A stretch of DNA of 64,000 nucleotides, taken from Devosia sp. Root685. GTDB lineage: Bacteria > Pseudomonadota > Alphaproteobacteria > Rhizobiales > Devosiaceae. The position numbers were made by a program, and so were the translations under genes. The notes under the pieces were generated by a model that worked only from the letters and a program-made list of their open reading frames with translations, had not been told where the DNA came from and made no database searches. Positions 12,558-20,030 of the stretch are shown piece after piece. Each line of letters starts with the position of its first letter. Position 1 is the first letter of the stretch. The DNA lies in the NCBI RefSeq assembly GCF_001427875.1, contig NZ_LMHK01000002.1:532049-596048 (forward strand), given 5' to 3'.

Positions 12558-12625
12558 GTCATCCCGGCGAAGGCCGGGACCCATCTCGAGATCTCAGGAT
12601 GGGCCCCGGCCTTCGCCGGGGTGAC
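12558..12625. repeat. 68-bp palindromic intergenic repeat, family A copy 1
   Basis: A near-perfect palindrome running from GTCATCCCGGCG to CGGGGTGAC around the centre CATCTCGAGATCTCAGGATG. A second copy of the same length and orientation lies at 59713-59780, and a decayed one at 31297-31353. Here it sits between the dehydratase and the DapA-like gene. Confidence 0.9.
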
Positions 12626-12659
12626 AATTGAGTTTAGGGAAACCGAAAAGGACCAAAAA

Positions 12660-13559
12660 ATGACCCGCACGCTCGACAGGGCCCTGACCGGCATTTCCGG
12701 CATTCTCGTCACGCCCTATGACGAGAACGGCGATGTGGCTCCGCAAAAGCTGGTGCCCGTGCTGGACCGCGCGCTCGGCGCCGGCCTCCACATGCCGGTG
12801 GTCAATGGCAATACCGGCGAGTTCTATGCGCTGACGACCGAGGAAGCTTCCACCATGGTGCGGGAGGTGGTCCATCTCGTTGCCGGTCGCGCCCCGGTGC
12901 TGGCCGGTGTCGGCCGCGGCATCCGCGATGCTCAGGCCCTCGCAAAAACCTCGGCCAATGCCGGTGCCACCGCGCTCATGGTGCACCAGCCGCCCGACCC
13001 CTTCGTCGCCCCGCGCGGCGTGGTCGACTATCTGAAGGCCATCGCTGACGCCTCGGGCGGATTGCCGATGATGCTATACCTGCGCAACGACGCCATCGGC
13101 ACCAAAGCCATTGCCGACCTCTGCGCCGTGCCGGGCGTAAAAGGCGTGAAATGGGCGACGCCCAATCCGCTGAAATTGGCCGAGGCGAAAGCTGCATGTA
13201 ATCCCGAAATCGTCTGGGTCGGCGGCCTCGCCGAAGTCTGGGCCCCTGCGCTCTACGCCGTCGGCGCGCGGGGCTTTACCTCCGGCCTCATCAACGTCTG
13301 GCCCGAGCGCTCCCTCGCCATTCACGCCGCCCTTGATAACGGCGATTATGTCAGCGCGAATAAGCTCATCGCCGGCATGAAGGCGTTTGAGGACATCCGC
13401 GCCGAGGAGATGAACGGCACCAATGTGACCGGGGTGAAAGCGGCATTGCAGGCGCTGGGTCGGGATTGCGGGCCAACAAGAGCGCCATCCGCCTGGCCGC
13501 TGACCAAGGCGCAGCAGGATAAGCTCGAGGCGTTTATTGCGGAGAATGGGTTGCACTGA
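12660..13559 (+). CDS. DapA-family lyase (2-keto-3-deoxy sugar acid dehydratase/aldolase candidate)
   Basis: 299 residues, a Schiff-base TIM barrel. GISGILVTPY at the N-terminus, NGNTGEFYALT in place of the DapA GTTGE signature, Y140 in MMLYLRND and the Schiff-base lysine, most likely K164 in VKWATP, define the DHDPS/NAL superfamily. The non-DapA loop and the IlvD/Edd neighbour point to sugar acids: either an aldolase releasing pyruvate, or a 2-keto-3-deoxypentonate dehydratase giving 2-oxoglutarate semialdehyde. ATG 12660 follows AAGGA. Sequence alone does not decide between the two reactions, but an aldehyde dehydrogenase that appears co-regulated (25040-26581) favours the dehydratase route. 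Confidence 0.87.
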   Translation: MTRTLDRALTGISGILVTPYDENGDVAPQKLVPVLDRALGAGLHMPVVNGNTGEFYALTTEEASTMVREVVHLVAGRAPVLAGVGRGIRDAQALAKTSANAGATALMVHQPPDPFVAPRGVVDYLKAIADASGGLPMMLYLRNDAIGTKAIADLCAVPGVKGVKWATPNPLKLAEAKAACNPEIVWVGGLAEVWAPALYAVGARGFTSGLINVWPERSLAIHAALDNGDYVSANKLIAGMKAFEDIRAEEMNGTNVTGVKAALQALGRDCGPTRAPSAWPLTKAQQDKLEAFIAENGLH

Positions 13560-13591
13560 GGGAGACCGACCGAGTCTCCACCTATTGCCGA

Positions 13592-13711
13592 TCACCCCCT
13601 CCCATCCTCCCCCATCAAGGGGGAGGTGCCGGGCCGGTGATTTTGACACGGATCTAGCCCCACACTCGATGGGACACCTCCCCCTAGATGGGGGAGGAGG
13701 GAGGGGGTGGA
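13592..13711. terminator. Palindromic element (family D copy 1), likely bidirectional terminator
   Basis: Two C/G-rich hairpins, around CCTCCCCCATCAAGG at about 13607-13626 and CCTCCCCCTAGATGG at about 13677-13698, lie inside a larger palindrome (ACCCCCTCCC ... GGGAGGGGGT). It occupies the convergent gap between the DapA-like gene (+) and aroQ (-). It belongs to a family also seen near 47172, 49807 and 54009. Confidence 0.75.
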
Positions 13712-13732
13712 GTCACAAGCGCTGAGTTCTTG

Positions 13733-14164
13733 TCAGTCCCCCACCAACCGCAACAACGCCACCAGCGCCGCCTCATACCCATACGCTCCAAGCCCCGCGA
13801 TGACCGCATCGGCGCGCATCGACACATAGGACTTGTGATAGATCTGCTCGCGCTTGTGGATGTTGGAAATATGCAGCTCGATCACCGGCCCCTCGAACAT
13901 TTTGAGCGCATCGAGCAGCGCCAGCGAGGTGAAGGTGAAGGCAGCGGGGTTGATGACAATCCCGGCGCCCTCGTCGATCGCCTCGTGCACGAGGTTGATC
14001 AGCGCTTCCTCGCTGTTCGTCTGCCGGAAGATCAGCGGGCGGTCGCCAACGATCTTCCGGCAATTCTCCTCGATCTCGGCGAGCGTGGTGGTCCCGTAAA
14101 TATGCGGCTCACGCTTGCCCAAGCGATTGAGGTTGGGCCCGTTCAGAACATAAATCGGCTTCAT
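13733..14164 (-). CDS. aroQ: Type II 3-dehydroquinate dehydratase
   Basis: 143 residues, typical length. NGPNLNRLG at the N-terminus, catalytic Y23 (EPHIYG), INPAAFTFTSLALLDAL and the substrate-binding ELHISN motif identify it. It interconverts 3-dehydroquinate and 3-dehydroshikimate. The start at 14164 overlaps the dctM stop by 4 nt, so it is the last gene of dctPQM-aroQ; a longer frame would overlap dctM and was rejected. In this setting the enzyme is most likely catabolic, feeding 3-dehydroshikimate to the dehydratase at 20031. Confidence 0.96.
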   Translation of the reverse strand: MKPIYVLNGPNLNRLGKREPHIYGTTTLAEIEENCRKIVGDRPLIFRQTNSEEALINLVHEAIDEGAGIVINPAAFTFTSLALLDALKMFEGPVIELHISNIHKREQIYHKSYVSMRADAVIAGLGAYGYEAALVALLRLVGD

Positions 14165-15471
14165 GGCGCCACGCCCACATAGCCGAACATACGCGGCAGC
14201 CACAGCACCGTTTCGGGCACGAAGGTGAAGACGATGAGCGCGCCGATCAGCGTCCAGAGGAAGGGCATGACATCGCCGATGATGGCGCGCATGGGCGAGC
14301 CCGATATTCGCGTCATGATGAACAGCAGCAATCCATAGGGCGGGGTAATCAGCCCCAGCATGATATTGACCACCGCCACGACGCCAAAGTGCACGAGATC
14401 GATACCCAGCGCCTGCGCCGTCGGGATCAGAACCGGCACGATGACCAGCAGAATCGTCGTCCCCTCCAGCACGCAGCCGAGGATAAGGAGGATGATGTTG
14501 ACGATGATGAGGAAGGTGACCGGGTTGAGGTCCCACGAGAGCAGGATGGCGCTGATGGTGCGCGGAATGTTCTCGACGGTGACGACATAGTTGAACACCA
14601 GCGCCCCCGCGATCAGCATGCCGATCGAAGCCGTGGTCTTGGCGCTGGTGAGCACCGATTGATAGAGTTCCGGCGCCTTGACTGCGCGGTAGATGAAGGC
14701 CGAAACCAGCAGCGCATAGGCGGCGGCGACGGCGGCGGCTTCGGTCGGCGTGGTGATGCCGCCATAGATGCCATACATCAGCACCACCGGCATGAAGAGC
14801 ACCGGCAGCGCTTCCCAGGTCATGCGGGGGAGTTTGCGGAACGGCACCGGCTCCTCGACCGGAAAATCCTTCACCCGCGCGGTGATGGCGATCTGCACCA
14901 TCATCACCCCGGCCATAAGAAGGCCCGGCACGACGCCAGCGAGGAACAGGTAACCGATGGACGTATCGGCGACGAGCGCATAGAGCACCATGGGAATTGA
15001 GGGCGGAATGATCGGCCCGATCACGGCCGTCACGGCGGTGAGCGCGGCCGCATAGGAGGGGGTATATTTCCCGTCCTTGGTCATCATATGCTGCATCATT
15101 TTGCCCGAGCCGGCAGCGTCAGCCACGGCCGAGCCGGACATGCCGGCAAAGACGATCGATTGCAGCACATTGACCTGCGCCAGCCCGCCACGGAAGCGGC
15201 CGACGAGAGCGTCGCACCACTTCAGCAACCGGTCGGACAGCGTGCCCGAATTCATGATCTCGGCCGCGAGAATGAACAGCGGCACGGCCAGCATGATGTA
15301 GTTGGAATACATGCCATTGAGGAACTGCTCGGCGATGATGCCGGGATCCTGTCCGCGCATGAAAAGATAGAGCACGGACCCGCAGATCATGGCGAGGCCC
15401 ATGGGCAGGCCGAGAAAGGCCAGAACTGTGAGCAGCCCCAGCGACAGCCCGAAGGCGAGGGAAATCGTCAT
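14161..15471 (-). CDS. dctM: TRAP transporter large permease subunit
   Basis: 436 residues with about 12 membrane segments and DctM motifs: FLGLPMGLAMICGSVLYLFMRG at the start, SGSAVADAAGSGKMM, GPIIPPSIPMVLYA, and NIMLGLITPPYGLLLFI near the end. It is the membrane carrier of a Na+- or H+-coupled TRAP system. It overlaps dctQ (ATGA at 15468-15471) and aroQ. The substrate is inferred to be quinate or shikimate because the operon also encodes aroQ and shares an operator with a quinate/shikimate dehydrogenase and a 3-dehydroshikimate dehydratase. Confidence 0.95.
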   Translation of the reverse strand: MTISLAFGLSLGLLTVLAFLGLPMGLAMICGSVLYLFMRGQDPGIIAEQFLNGMYSNYIMLAVPLFILAAEIMNSGTLSDRLLKWCDALVGRFRGGLAQVNVLQSIVFAGMSGSAVADAAGSGKMMQHMMTKDGKYTPSYAAALTAVTAVIGPIIPPSIPMVLYALVADTSIGYLFLAGVVPGLLMAGVMMVQIAITARVKDFPVEEPVPFRKLPRMTWEALPVLFMPVVLMYGIYGGITTPTEAAAVAAAYALLVSAFIYRAVKAPELYQSVLTSAKTTASIGMLIAGALVFNYVVTVENIPRTISAILLSWDLNPVTFLIIVNIILLILGCVLEGTTILLVIVPVLIPTAQALGIDLVHFGVVAVVNIMLGLITPPYGLLLFIMTRISGSPMRAIIGDVMPFLWTLIGALIVFTFVPETVLWLPRMFGYVGVAP

Positions 15472-15986
15472 ATGCCGGAACTCGCCTTGGTGTGGTCGAA
15501 CTCATCCGCGTTCCGGCCCCAGACCGCCTGCCAGGCGAGGTAAAGCTGGCGCACGATCATGGCGACCGCGAAGATGCCGTAGATGGAATAGAGGTAGTCG
15601 AAGCGGATTTTCAGATACGCCGTCTTCTCGACCTTCATGAAGGCGATGTAGTCGATGACCGCCGGCAGCGAGATCGTGAACAGCACGACCAAAGACAGGG
15701 AACTCGCCAGCACCATGGCGCGGCGCAGGCGCGGCCCGGCGGCGCTGTAGAGAATATCGAAGCGGATTTCCTCGCTGTCGCGCACGACAAAGGCAGTGCC
15801 GAACAGCACCATCCAGAGCCACATCATGACGCTGATTTCATGCGTCCAGCCAATCGGCAGGTTCAGCAGATAGCGGAAGACGATCTGGATGATGAAGACC
15901 ACGAACATGGTCGCCAGCATGGCCGCAAGCAGGTTCTCGGCGCGGGCGTAAAGCCACCGGCCAATTGGTTTTAATGAGGAGGGCAT
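15468..15986 (-). CDS. dctQ: TRAP transporter small permease subunit
   Basis: 172 residues with four membrane helices. The DctQ motif is visible as IVFRYLLNLPIGWTHEISVMMWLWMVLFGTAFVVRDSEEIR. It pairs with DctM to form the membrane part of the transporter. The start at 15986 has GGGAG upstream. A gap of 84 nt with a GC hairpin (16033-16054) separates it from dctP, while it overlaps dctM. Confidence 0.94.
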   Translation of the reverse strand: MPSSLKPIGRWLYARAENLLAAMLATMFVVFIIQIVFRYLLNLPIGWTHEISVMMWLWMVLFGTAFVVRDSEEIRFDILYSAAGPRLRRAMVLASSLSLVVLFTISLPAVIDYIAFMKVEKTAYLKIRFDYLYSIYGIFAVAMIVRQLYLAWQAVWGRNADEFDHTKASSGI

Positions 15987-16032
15987 GGTGGGCTCCCGCA
16001 GCCGATCTTGGCGACCAGCGCATGTCAGGTGA

Positions 16033-16054
16033 GGCGGCGCCGTAAAGCGCCGCC
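16033..16054 (-). promoter_or_regulatory. Hairpin between dctP and dctQ
   Basis: GGCGGCGC (16033-16040) and GCGCCGCC (16047-16054) form a perfect 8-bp GC stem with a 6-nt loop and no T-run. Its place just after the solute-binding-protein gene suggests it protects or partly attenuates the message so that DctP is made in excess. Confidence 0.65.
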
Positions 16055-16070
16055 CCTGCGGAGGACAGTT

Positions 16071-17051
16071 TTAGAGCGCGTTGATGCGATCGACGACACC
16101 TTCCGGCCAATCCTTGGCCAGATCGCTATCGAGATAGACTTTTTGCGCATGGGCACGGAAAGCATCGACATCGGGCGTGTTGATGGCAAGGCCAGCGCCC
16201 TTGAACTGTTCCACCAGCGCGGCTTCACGATCGAGGTGTGCCTTCTGGCTGAAGTCGATGGCCTGGGTAGCGGCGGCGGCGAAAGCCGTCTGCTGTTCCG
16301 GCGTCATCGCATCCCAGGCCGTCTTGGAAATCACCAGAAGATCAAAACCCACGAGGTGCGAGGTGAGGACGATCTGGTCCATCACTTCATAAAACTTCAT
16401 GTTTTCAACGTTGGGCAGCGGATTGTCCTGGCCGTCGATGGCGCCGGTCTGGAGGCCGGTATAAACCTCGGCATAGGCCATGGGCGTCGGATTGGCGCCG
16501 AGCGAAGAACCGAGGAACTGCCAGGCATCGCCCCCGGGCATGCGCAGCTTGATGCCCGCCATATCGGCCGGCGTCTTGATTTCCTTGTCGGTGGTCAGGC
16601 CCACCTGGCGCGCGCCAAAGTAGGTCGGCCCGAGAATGTGGATGCCAAGCTGCTCTTCGGCCATGGCCTTGAACTCGGCGCCGACATCGCTGTCGAAGAA
16701 CGTGCGCAGGTGATCCGCGTCACGGAAGAGATAGGCCGAGGTCAGCACCGACCAGGCCGGGATCTGGTTGGAAATATCCTGCGGGGCGATATTGCCCATT
16801 TCGAGATTGCCGCGCTGCAGCGCGACGAGCTCGGTGCCTTGCTTGAACAGGTTGCCGCCATAATAGGGTTCGAGCGTGGCGATATCGGCGATCTGCGAGG
16901 CCAATAGCTGGGTCATCTCAGCGCGGATATCCTGCTCGGAAAACACGGCGGAAAAGCGCAGCACGGGCTTGTCCTGGGCCATGGCCGGCATGGCGGCAGC
17001 CAGCAGAAGCCCGCCGACCATAAGGGCGCGGCGCGAAAGCGAAAGGTTCAT
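16071..17051 (-). CDS. dctP: TRAP transporter periplasmic solute-binding protein
   Basis: 326 residues. The signal peptide (SLSRRALMVGGLLLAAAMPAMA, cleavage before QDKP) has a twin arginine, so Tat export is possible. The mature protein shows the TRAP binding fold: FSAVFSEQDIR, GNLFKQGTELVALQRGNLEMG, and LRMPGGDAW in place of the usual R-x-P arginine region that clamps a carboxylate. GLQTGAIDGQDNPLPNVENMKFYEV is the conserved late motif. First gene of dctPQM-aroQ. A palindromic operator lies at 17135-17154. Quinate/shikimate binding is inferred from context. Confidence 0.94.
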   Translation of the reverse strand: MNLSLSRRALMVGGLLLAAAMPAMAQDKPVLRFSAVFSEQDIRAEMTQLLASQIADIATLEPYYGGNLFKQGTELVALQRGNLEMGNIAPQDISNQIPAWSVLTSAYLFRDADHLRTFFDSDVGAEFKAMAEEQLGIHILGPTYFGARQVGLTTDKEIKTPADMAGIKLRMPGGDAWQFLGSSLGANPTPMAYAEVYTGLQTGAIDGQDNPLPNVENMKFYEVMDQIVLTSHLVGFDLLVISKTAWDAMTPEQQTAFAAAATQAIDFSQKAHLDREAALVEQFKGAGLAINTPDVDAFRAHAQKVYLDSDLAKDWPEGVVDRINAL

Positions 17052-17134
17052 GTCTTATTCCTCCCTTGGGGAACACCCCCGTTCCGGATTGTCCGGGACG
17101 GCCAATGGTCCTCTCCATCGGCTTGCCGTCACTT

Positions 17135-17154
17135 TGTACGAACTAGTACGTTCA
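17135..17154. promoter_or_regulatory. TetR-type operator upstream of dctP
   Basis: TGTACGAACTAGTACGTTCA, a near-palindrome 84 nt before dctP. Two related sites at 18946-18965 and 20000-20019 stand before the other units of the quinate/shikimate module. Because one of these lies directly in front of the tetR gene, that TetR protein is the likely ligand. Confidence 0.75.
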
Positions 17155-17248
17155 TGTCAACCACGACTGAGACTCTTTGTTCAGGTCTCTTTCATTTCGT
17201 CATTGGATTTTGTATATATCAGATATTCCTAATTTTACCAGACGCGTG

Positions 17249-17935
17249 ATGATGGCCGGACCAGAAGTCGAAAACGAGCAGACAATCGGCGAAGCCACCT
17301 ATCTGCGCCTCCGCGCCGATATCATCGCCTGCCGCCTGGCGCCGGGGCAAAAACTCAAACTCGAGCCGCTGCGCGAGACGTATGGCGTGGGCGTCAGCAC
17401 GCTGCGCGAAATCCTCAACCGGCTGGCAAGCGAAGACCTGGTGATTGCCGAGGGGCAGAAGGGGTTCGTGGTCGCCCCAGCCACCGCAGCCGACCTGCGG
17501 GAAATCGCCGACCTTCGCCTGCTGCTCGAAAGCCATGCGCTGCAACTCTCGTTTGGCCGGGGCGATCTCGAATGGGAAGGGCGCGTCGTTGCCGCGCATT
17601 ACAAGCTCGCCACCATCGAAAAGCAGCTGCTGGCCGGCGAATCCCGGAGCACCAGCGATTGGGTGCGCTACGATTTCGCCTTCCACAATGCGCTGATCTC
17701 GGCCTGCGGCTCAAAGGCCCTGCTCGATCTCCACGCCGCGATCTTTGACCGGTTCCTCCGCTACCACATGCTGGCCGTCAGCTTTCGCGGGGCCGGCGTA
17801 GTGAACGATCACAGGGCCATGTTCGAGCTGGCGTTATCGCGCGATATCGATGGCGCGCTCGCCATGCTGGCCAGCCACGTCAATCGCGGCGTCGAACATG
17901 TGCTGGGAACCGGCCGCCTCAGCGCTCAGGCGTAA
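17249..17935 (+). CDS. GntR family (FadR/FCD subfamily) transcriptional regulator
   Basis: 228 residues from ATG 17249; the frame continues 24 codons further 5' (to 17177), but that part overlaps the promoter region and is not family-like. A winged HTH (YLRLRADIIACRLAPGQKLKLEPLRETYGV then STLREILNRLASEDLV) is followed by an all-helical FCD ligand domain with likely metal ligands in RYDFAFHNALI and MLASHV. It is divergent from dctP, so it may respond to the same substrate family. Its stop overlaps the end of the convergent quinate/shikimate dehydrogenase gene by 10 nt. Confidence 0.88.
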   Translation: MMAGPEVENEQTIGEATYLRLRADIIACRLAPGQKLKLEPLRETYGVGVSTLREILNRLASEDLVIAEGQKGFVVAPATAADLREIADLRLLLESHALQLSFGRGDLEWEGRVVAAHYKLATIEKQLLAGESRSTSDWVRYDFAFHNALISACGSKALLDLHAAIFDRFLRYHMLAVSFRGAGVVNDHRAMFELALSRDIDGALAMLASHVNRGVEHVLGTGRLSAQA

Positions 17936-18846
17936 GCGGCGAAGGTCTTGGCCATTTCCAAAGGGTCCGGCTCGCGCCCGGAAAACAGCTGAAACGCCCG
18001 CACCGCCTGATAAACCGCCATACCGCCGCCCGGCAGCACCCGGCAGCCAATGTCCCGCGCCTGGCGAACAAGCGCGGTCTCGCGCGGAAAATAGATGATA
18101 TCGGCCACCCATTGATGGGGTTGCAGCAGGCCGGGATCGAACGGCAGGCCCGGCAGCTTTTCCATACCGACCGGGGTGGCATTGACGACCCCTGACGCCT
18201 CTTCGATCACCTCGGCCAGCCGCTCCGGCGTCATCGCCCGCGTAAGCGTGCCATTGGCCGATGCCACCTGCGCCGCCAGCGCTTGTGCCCGCGAAGTATC
18301 GACATCGACGATATCGATCTCCATCGCCCCCAGCTCCGCCAGCGCCTGAGCCACCGCCGCCCCGGCCCCGCCGGCACCAATCTGCACCACGCGCGAAACG
18401 GGCACGACGCCGAGCCCCTGCCGCAGGCTTTGGGCAAAGCCATAGCAATCGGTATTGTGCCCCTCGGTCCCGCGCTCGGAAAAGACAACGGTATTCACCG
18501 CCCCGATGGCCGAGGCCTCGCCCGAGAGAGTGTCGAGCAGCGGAATGATCGCCTGCTTGAAGGGATAGGTGACATTGACCCCGCGAAACCCGCGCTCGCG
18601 CACCGCTTCGAGCATGGCGCCGAGATCTGCGTCCTCAAGGCCCAGCTTATCGAAATCAATGGGATCATAGCGATAATCGAGACCCAGCCGCCGGCCTTCG
18701 GCCTCGTGCATGATCGGGGTTAGCGAGGCGCCGATACCGCGCCCCAGCAGCCCGATTCGCACGCCCGCCCCGGCATTGGCTGTAGCGGCACGTTCGCCCT
18801 CGACACGCGCCAGGGCTTCGCGCACGCGATCATTGTGACTGGGCAA
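17926..18846 (-). CDS. Shikimate/quinate dehydrogenase (AroE/YdiB family)
   Basis: 306 residues. Family signatures: GRGIGASLTP (substrate site, SLT where most have SLS), catalytic K97 in NVTYPFKQ, D133 in NTDCYGF, nucleotide loop GAGGAGAAVA and NATPVGM. It oxidises shikimate to 3-dehydroshikimate and/or quinate to 3-dehydroquinate with NAD(P). An N-terminal extension of about 28 residues and the catabolic context argue for a quinate/shikimate-degrading paralogue rather than biosynthetic AroE. It is divergent from the TetR gene with a shared operator between them. Confidence 0.9.
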   Translation of the reverse strand: MPSHNDRVREALARVEGERAATANAGAGVRIGLLGRGIGASLTPIMHEAEGRRLGLDYRYDPIDFDKLGLEDADLGAMLEAVRERGFRGVNVTYPFKQAIIPLLDTLSGEASAIGAVNTVVFSERGTEGHNTDCYGFAQSLRQGLGVVPVSRVVQIGAGGAGAAVAQALAELGAMEIDIVDVDTSRAQALAAQVASANGTLTRAMTPERLAEVIEEASGVVNATPVGMEKLPGLPFDPGLLQPHQWVADIIYFPRETALVRQARDIGCRVLPGGGMAVYQAVRAFQLFSGREPDPLEMAKTFAAYA

Positions 18847-18945
18847 AGGTCCTGCTCCCTCAAGCGCGGGTTTTCAAAACCCTTCCGCTCTTGTTTTCGT
18901 GCTCGCCTCGCCGCTACAAACGATCTCAGGCGATTTGCCCCACAA

Positions 18946-18965
18946 TGTACGAACTGGTTAGTTTA
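18946..18965. promoter_or_regulatory. TetR-type operator between dehydrogenase and tetR
   Basis: TGTACGAACTGGTTAGTTTA keeps the left half TGTACGAACT exactly and a weaker right half. It lies 100 nt before the dehydrogenase start and 37 nt before the tetR start, placed for control of both and autoregulation. Confidence 0.7.
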
Positions 18966-19001
18966 GTCAATTCTGGGGAGCGAGCAGAAAGGCGTGCGTC
19001 C

Positions 19002-19682
19002 ATGTCAGATTCCGAGGCCCCGATCGCCAAGGCCGGACGCAAGGTACCCACGCGCCAGCAGGACCCCGAAGGGACGCGCCAGAACATCATCGAAGTGGCG
19101 AGCCAGGAATTTGCGCTCAACGGCCTCTCCGGCGCTCGCATCGACGAAATCGCCGCGAAGACGCGCTCGAGTAAGCGCATGATCTACTACTACTTTGGCG
19201 ACAAAGAAGGGCTCTACCTCTCCGCCCTAGAAAACGCCTATGCCGAAGTGCGCGAAGGCGAAGCCAAGCTCGACATTGCCGGTCTCTCGCCCGTGGAAGG
19301 CCTCAAACGCCTCGTCGAATTCACCTTCGAGCACCATCACCAGCATGAGGATTTCATCCGCATGGTGATGATCGAAAACATCCATCACGGCACCTTCCTG
19401 GCGCGCTCGAGTCTCGTGCGCGACCTCAATGTGACCGCCATCGCCCATATTGGCGACCTCTACGAACGCGGCCTTAGGGAAGGCCAATTCCGCGAAGGCC
19501 TAGACCCCCTCGAAATCCACTGGCAAATTTCCGCCCTCTGCTTTTTCAACGTCTCCAACCGCGCGACCTTTTCGCAGCTCTTCGGCCGCGATTTCGGCGC
19601 CGACGACGCGCAGGTGCGGTTGAAAGCCAACACGGTTGAAATGGTCCTGCGCTTTGTGGCGAAGCCTGAGGCGGTGGCTTAG
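19002..19682 (+). CDS. TetR/AcrR family regulator, probable repressor of the quinate/shikimate module
   Basis: 226 residues. The N-terminal HTH (TRQNIIEVASQEFALNGLSGARIDEIA, then SKRMIYYYFGDKEGLY) is a standard TetR domain; the helical C-terminal domain (LVEFTFEHHHQHEDFIRMVMIENIHHG) should bind the inducer. ATG 19002 was chosen because it starts just before the HTH; the 37 codons upstream overlap the operator. Three palindromic sites with the same half TGTACGAACT lie in front of this gene, dctP and quiC, which makes it the obvious regulator of all three. The inducer might be quinate, shikimate, dehydroshikimate or protocatechuate. Confidence 0.9.
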   Translation: MSDSEAPIAKAGRKVPTRQQDPEGTRQNIIEVASQEFALNGLSGARIDEIAAKTRSSKRMIYYYFGDKEGLYLSALENAYAEVREGEAKLDIAGLSPVEGLKRLVEFTFEHHHQHEDFIRMVMIENIHHGTFLARSSLVRDLNVTAIAHIGDLYERGLREGQFREGLDPLEIHWQISALCFFNVSNRATFSQLFGRDFGADDAQVRLKANTVEMVLRFVAKPEAVA

Positions 19683-19704
19683 GCGCCCCTTTCGCGACCG
19701 CCCA

Positions 19705-19833
19705 AGTAGTCCTCATGGCGAGGTGCGAAGCGCAGCGTAGCCTCGAACCACGAGGACGTGGCATTGAGGCACCGGGGCACGCCCCCGTGGTTCGAGGCTT
19801 TGCTCTGCAAAGCACCTCACCATGAGGGCTACT
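19705..19833. repeat. Long palindromic intergenic repeat, family C copy 1
   Basis: Starts AGTAGTCCTCATGGCGAGG and ends CCTCACCATGAGGGCTACT, with internal inverted CCTCGAACCACGAGG and CGTGGTTCGAGG. Related copies lie at 21931-22064 and 45269-45372. It sits directly after tetR and may end its transcript. Confidence 0.85.
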
Positions 19834-19854
19834 CGCTGGCCCTCTTCCTTCTTC

Positions 19855-19893
19855 TTCCCTGCCTTCCTTCCCTGCCTTCCTTCCCTGCCTTCC
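19855..19893. repeat. Three perfect 13-bp tandem repeats upstream of quiC
   Basis: TTCCCTGCCTTCC is repeated three times without a mismatch (19855-19867, 19868-19880, 19881-19893). It is a pure pyrimidine tract apart from one G per unit and runs straight into a second tandem array. Confidence 0.9.
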
Positions 19894-19947
19894 CAGCTTC
19901 CCAGCTTCCCAGCCTCCCAGCCTCCCAGCCTCCCAGCCTCCCGACCT
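19892..19947. repeat. 8-bp tandem array (six units plus one degenerate) upstream of quiC
   Basis: CCCAGCTT twice, then CCCAGCCT four times (19892-19939), then CCCGACCT. It ends about 53 bases before the operator at 20000 in an intergenic region of 348 bases with no gene, so copy-number change would alter the spacing to the quiC promoter. Confidence 0.9.
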
Positions 19948-19999
19948 CTTCCCATCTCCCCTAACGCCCAATTGACCGATGCCCCTCGCGCCTTTATTT

Positions 20000-20019
20000 T
20001 GTACGAACTAGTTCGTTCA
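20000..20019. promoter_or_regulatory. TetR-type operator at the quiC start
   Basis: TGTACGAACTAGTTCGTTCA is the best palindrome of the three sites. It lies 11 nt before the quiC ATG, so it overlaps the 5' untranslated region; bound repressor would block initiation or early elongation. Confidence 0.75.
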
Positions 20020-20030
20020 GGAATTTGCCC

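Noticed and set aside
13733..14536. Longer 267-codon version of aroQ
   Set aside because: The first 124 codons overlap dctM in another frame and do not resemble dehydroquinate dehydratase; ATG 14164 gives the exact family length.
17177..17248. Upstream extension of the first GntR regulator
   Set aside because: The 24 extra residues lie in the divergent promoter region and precede the normal HTH start.
19855..19947. CRISPR array
   Set aside because: The units are contiguous without unique spacers and no cas gene is present.
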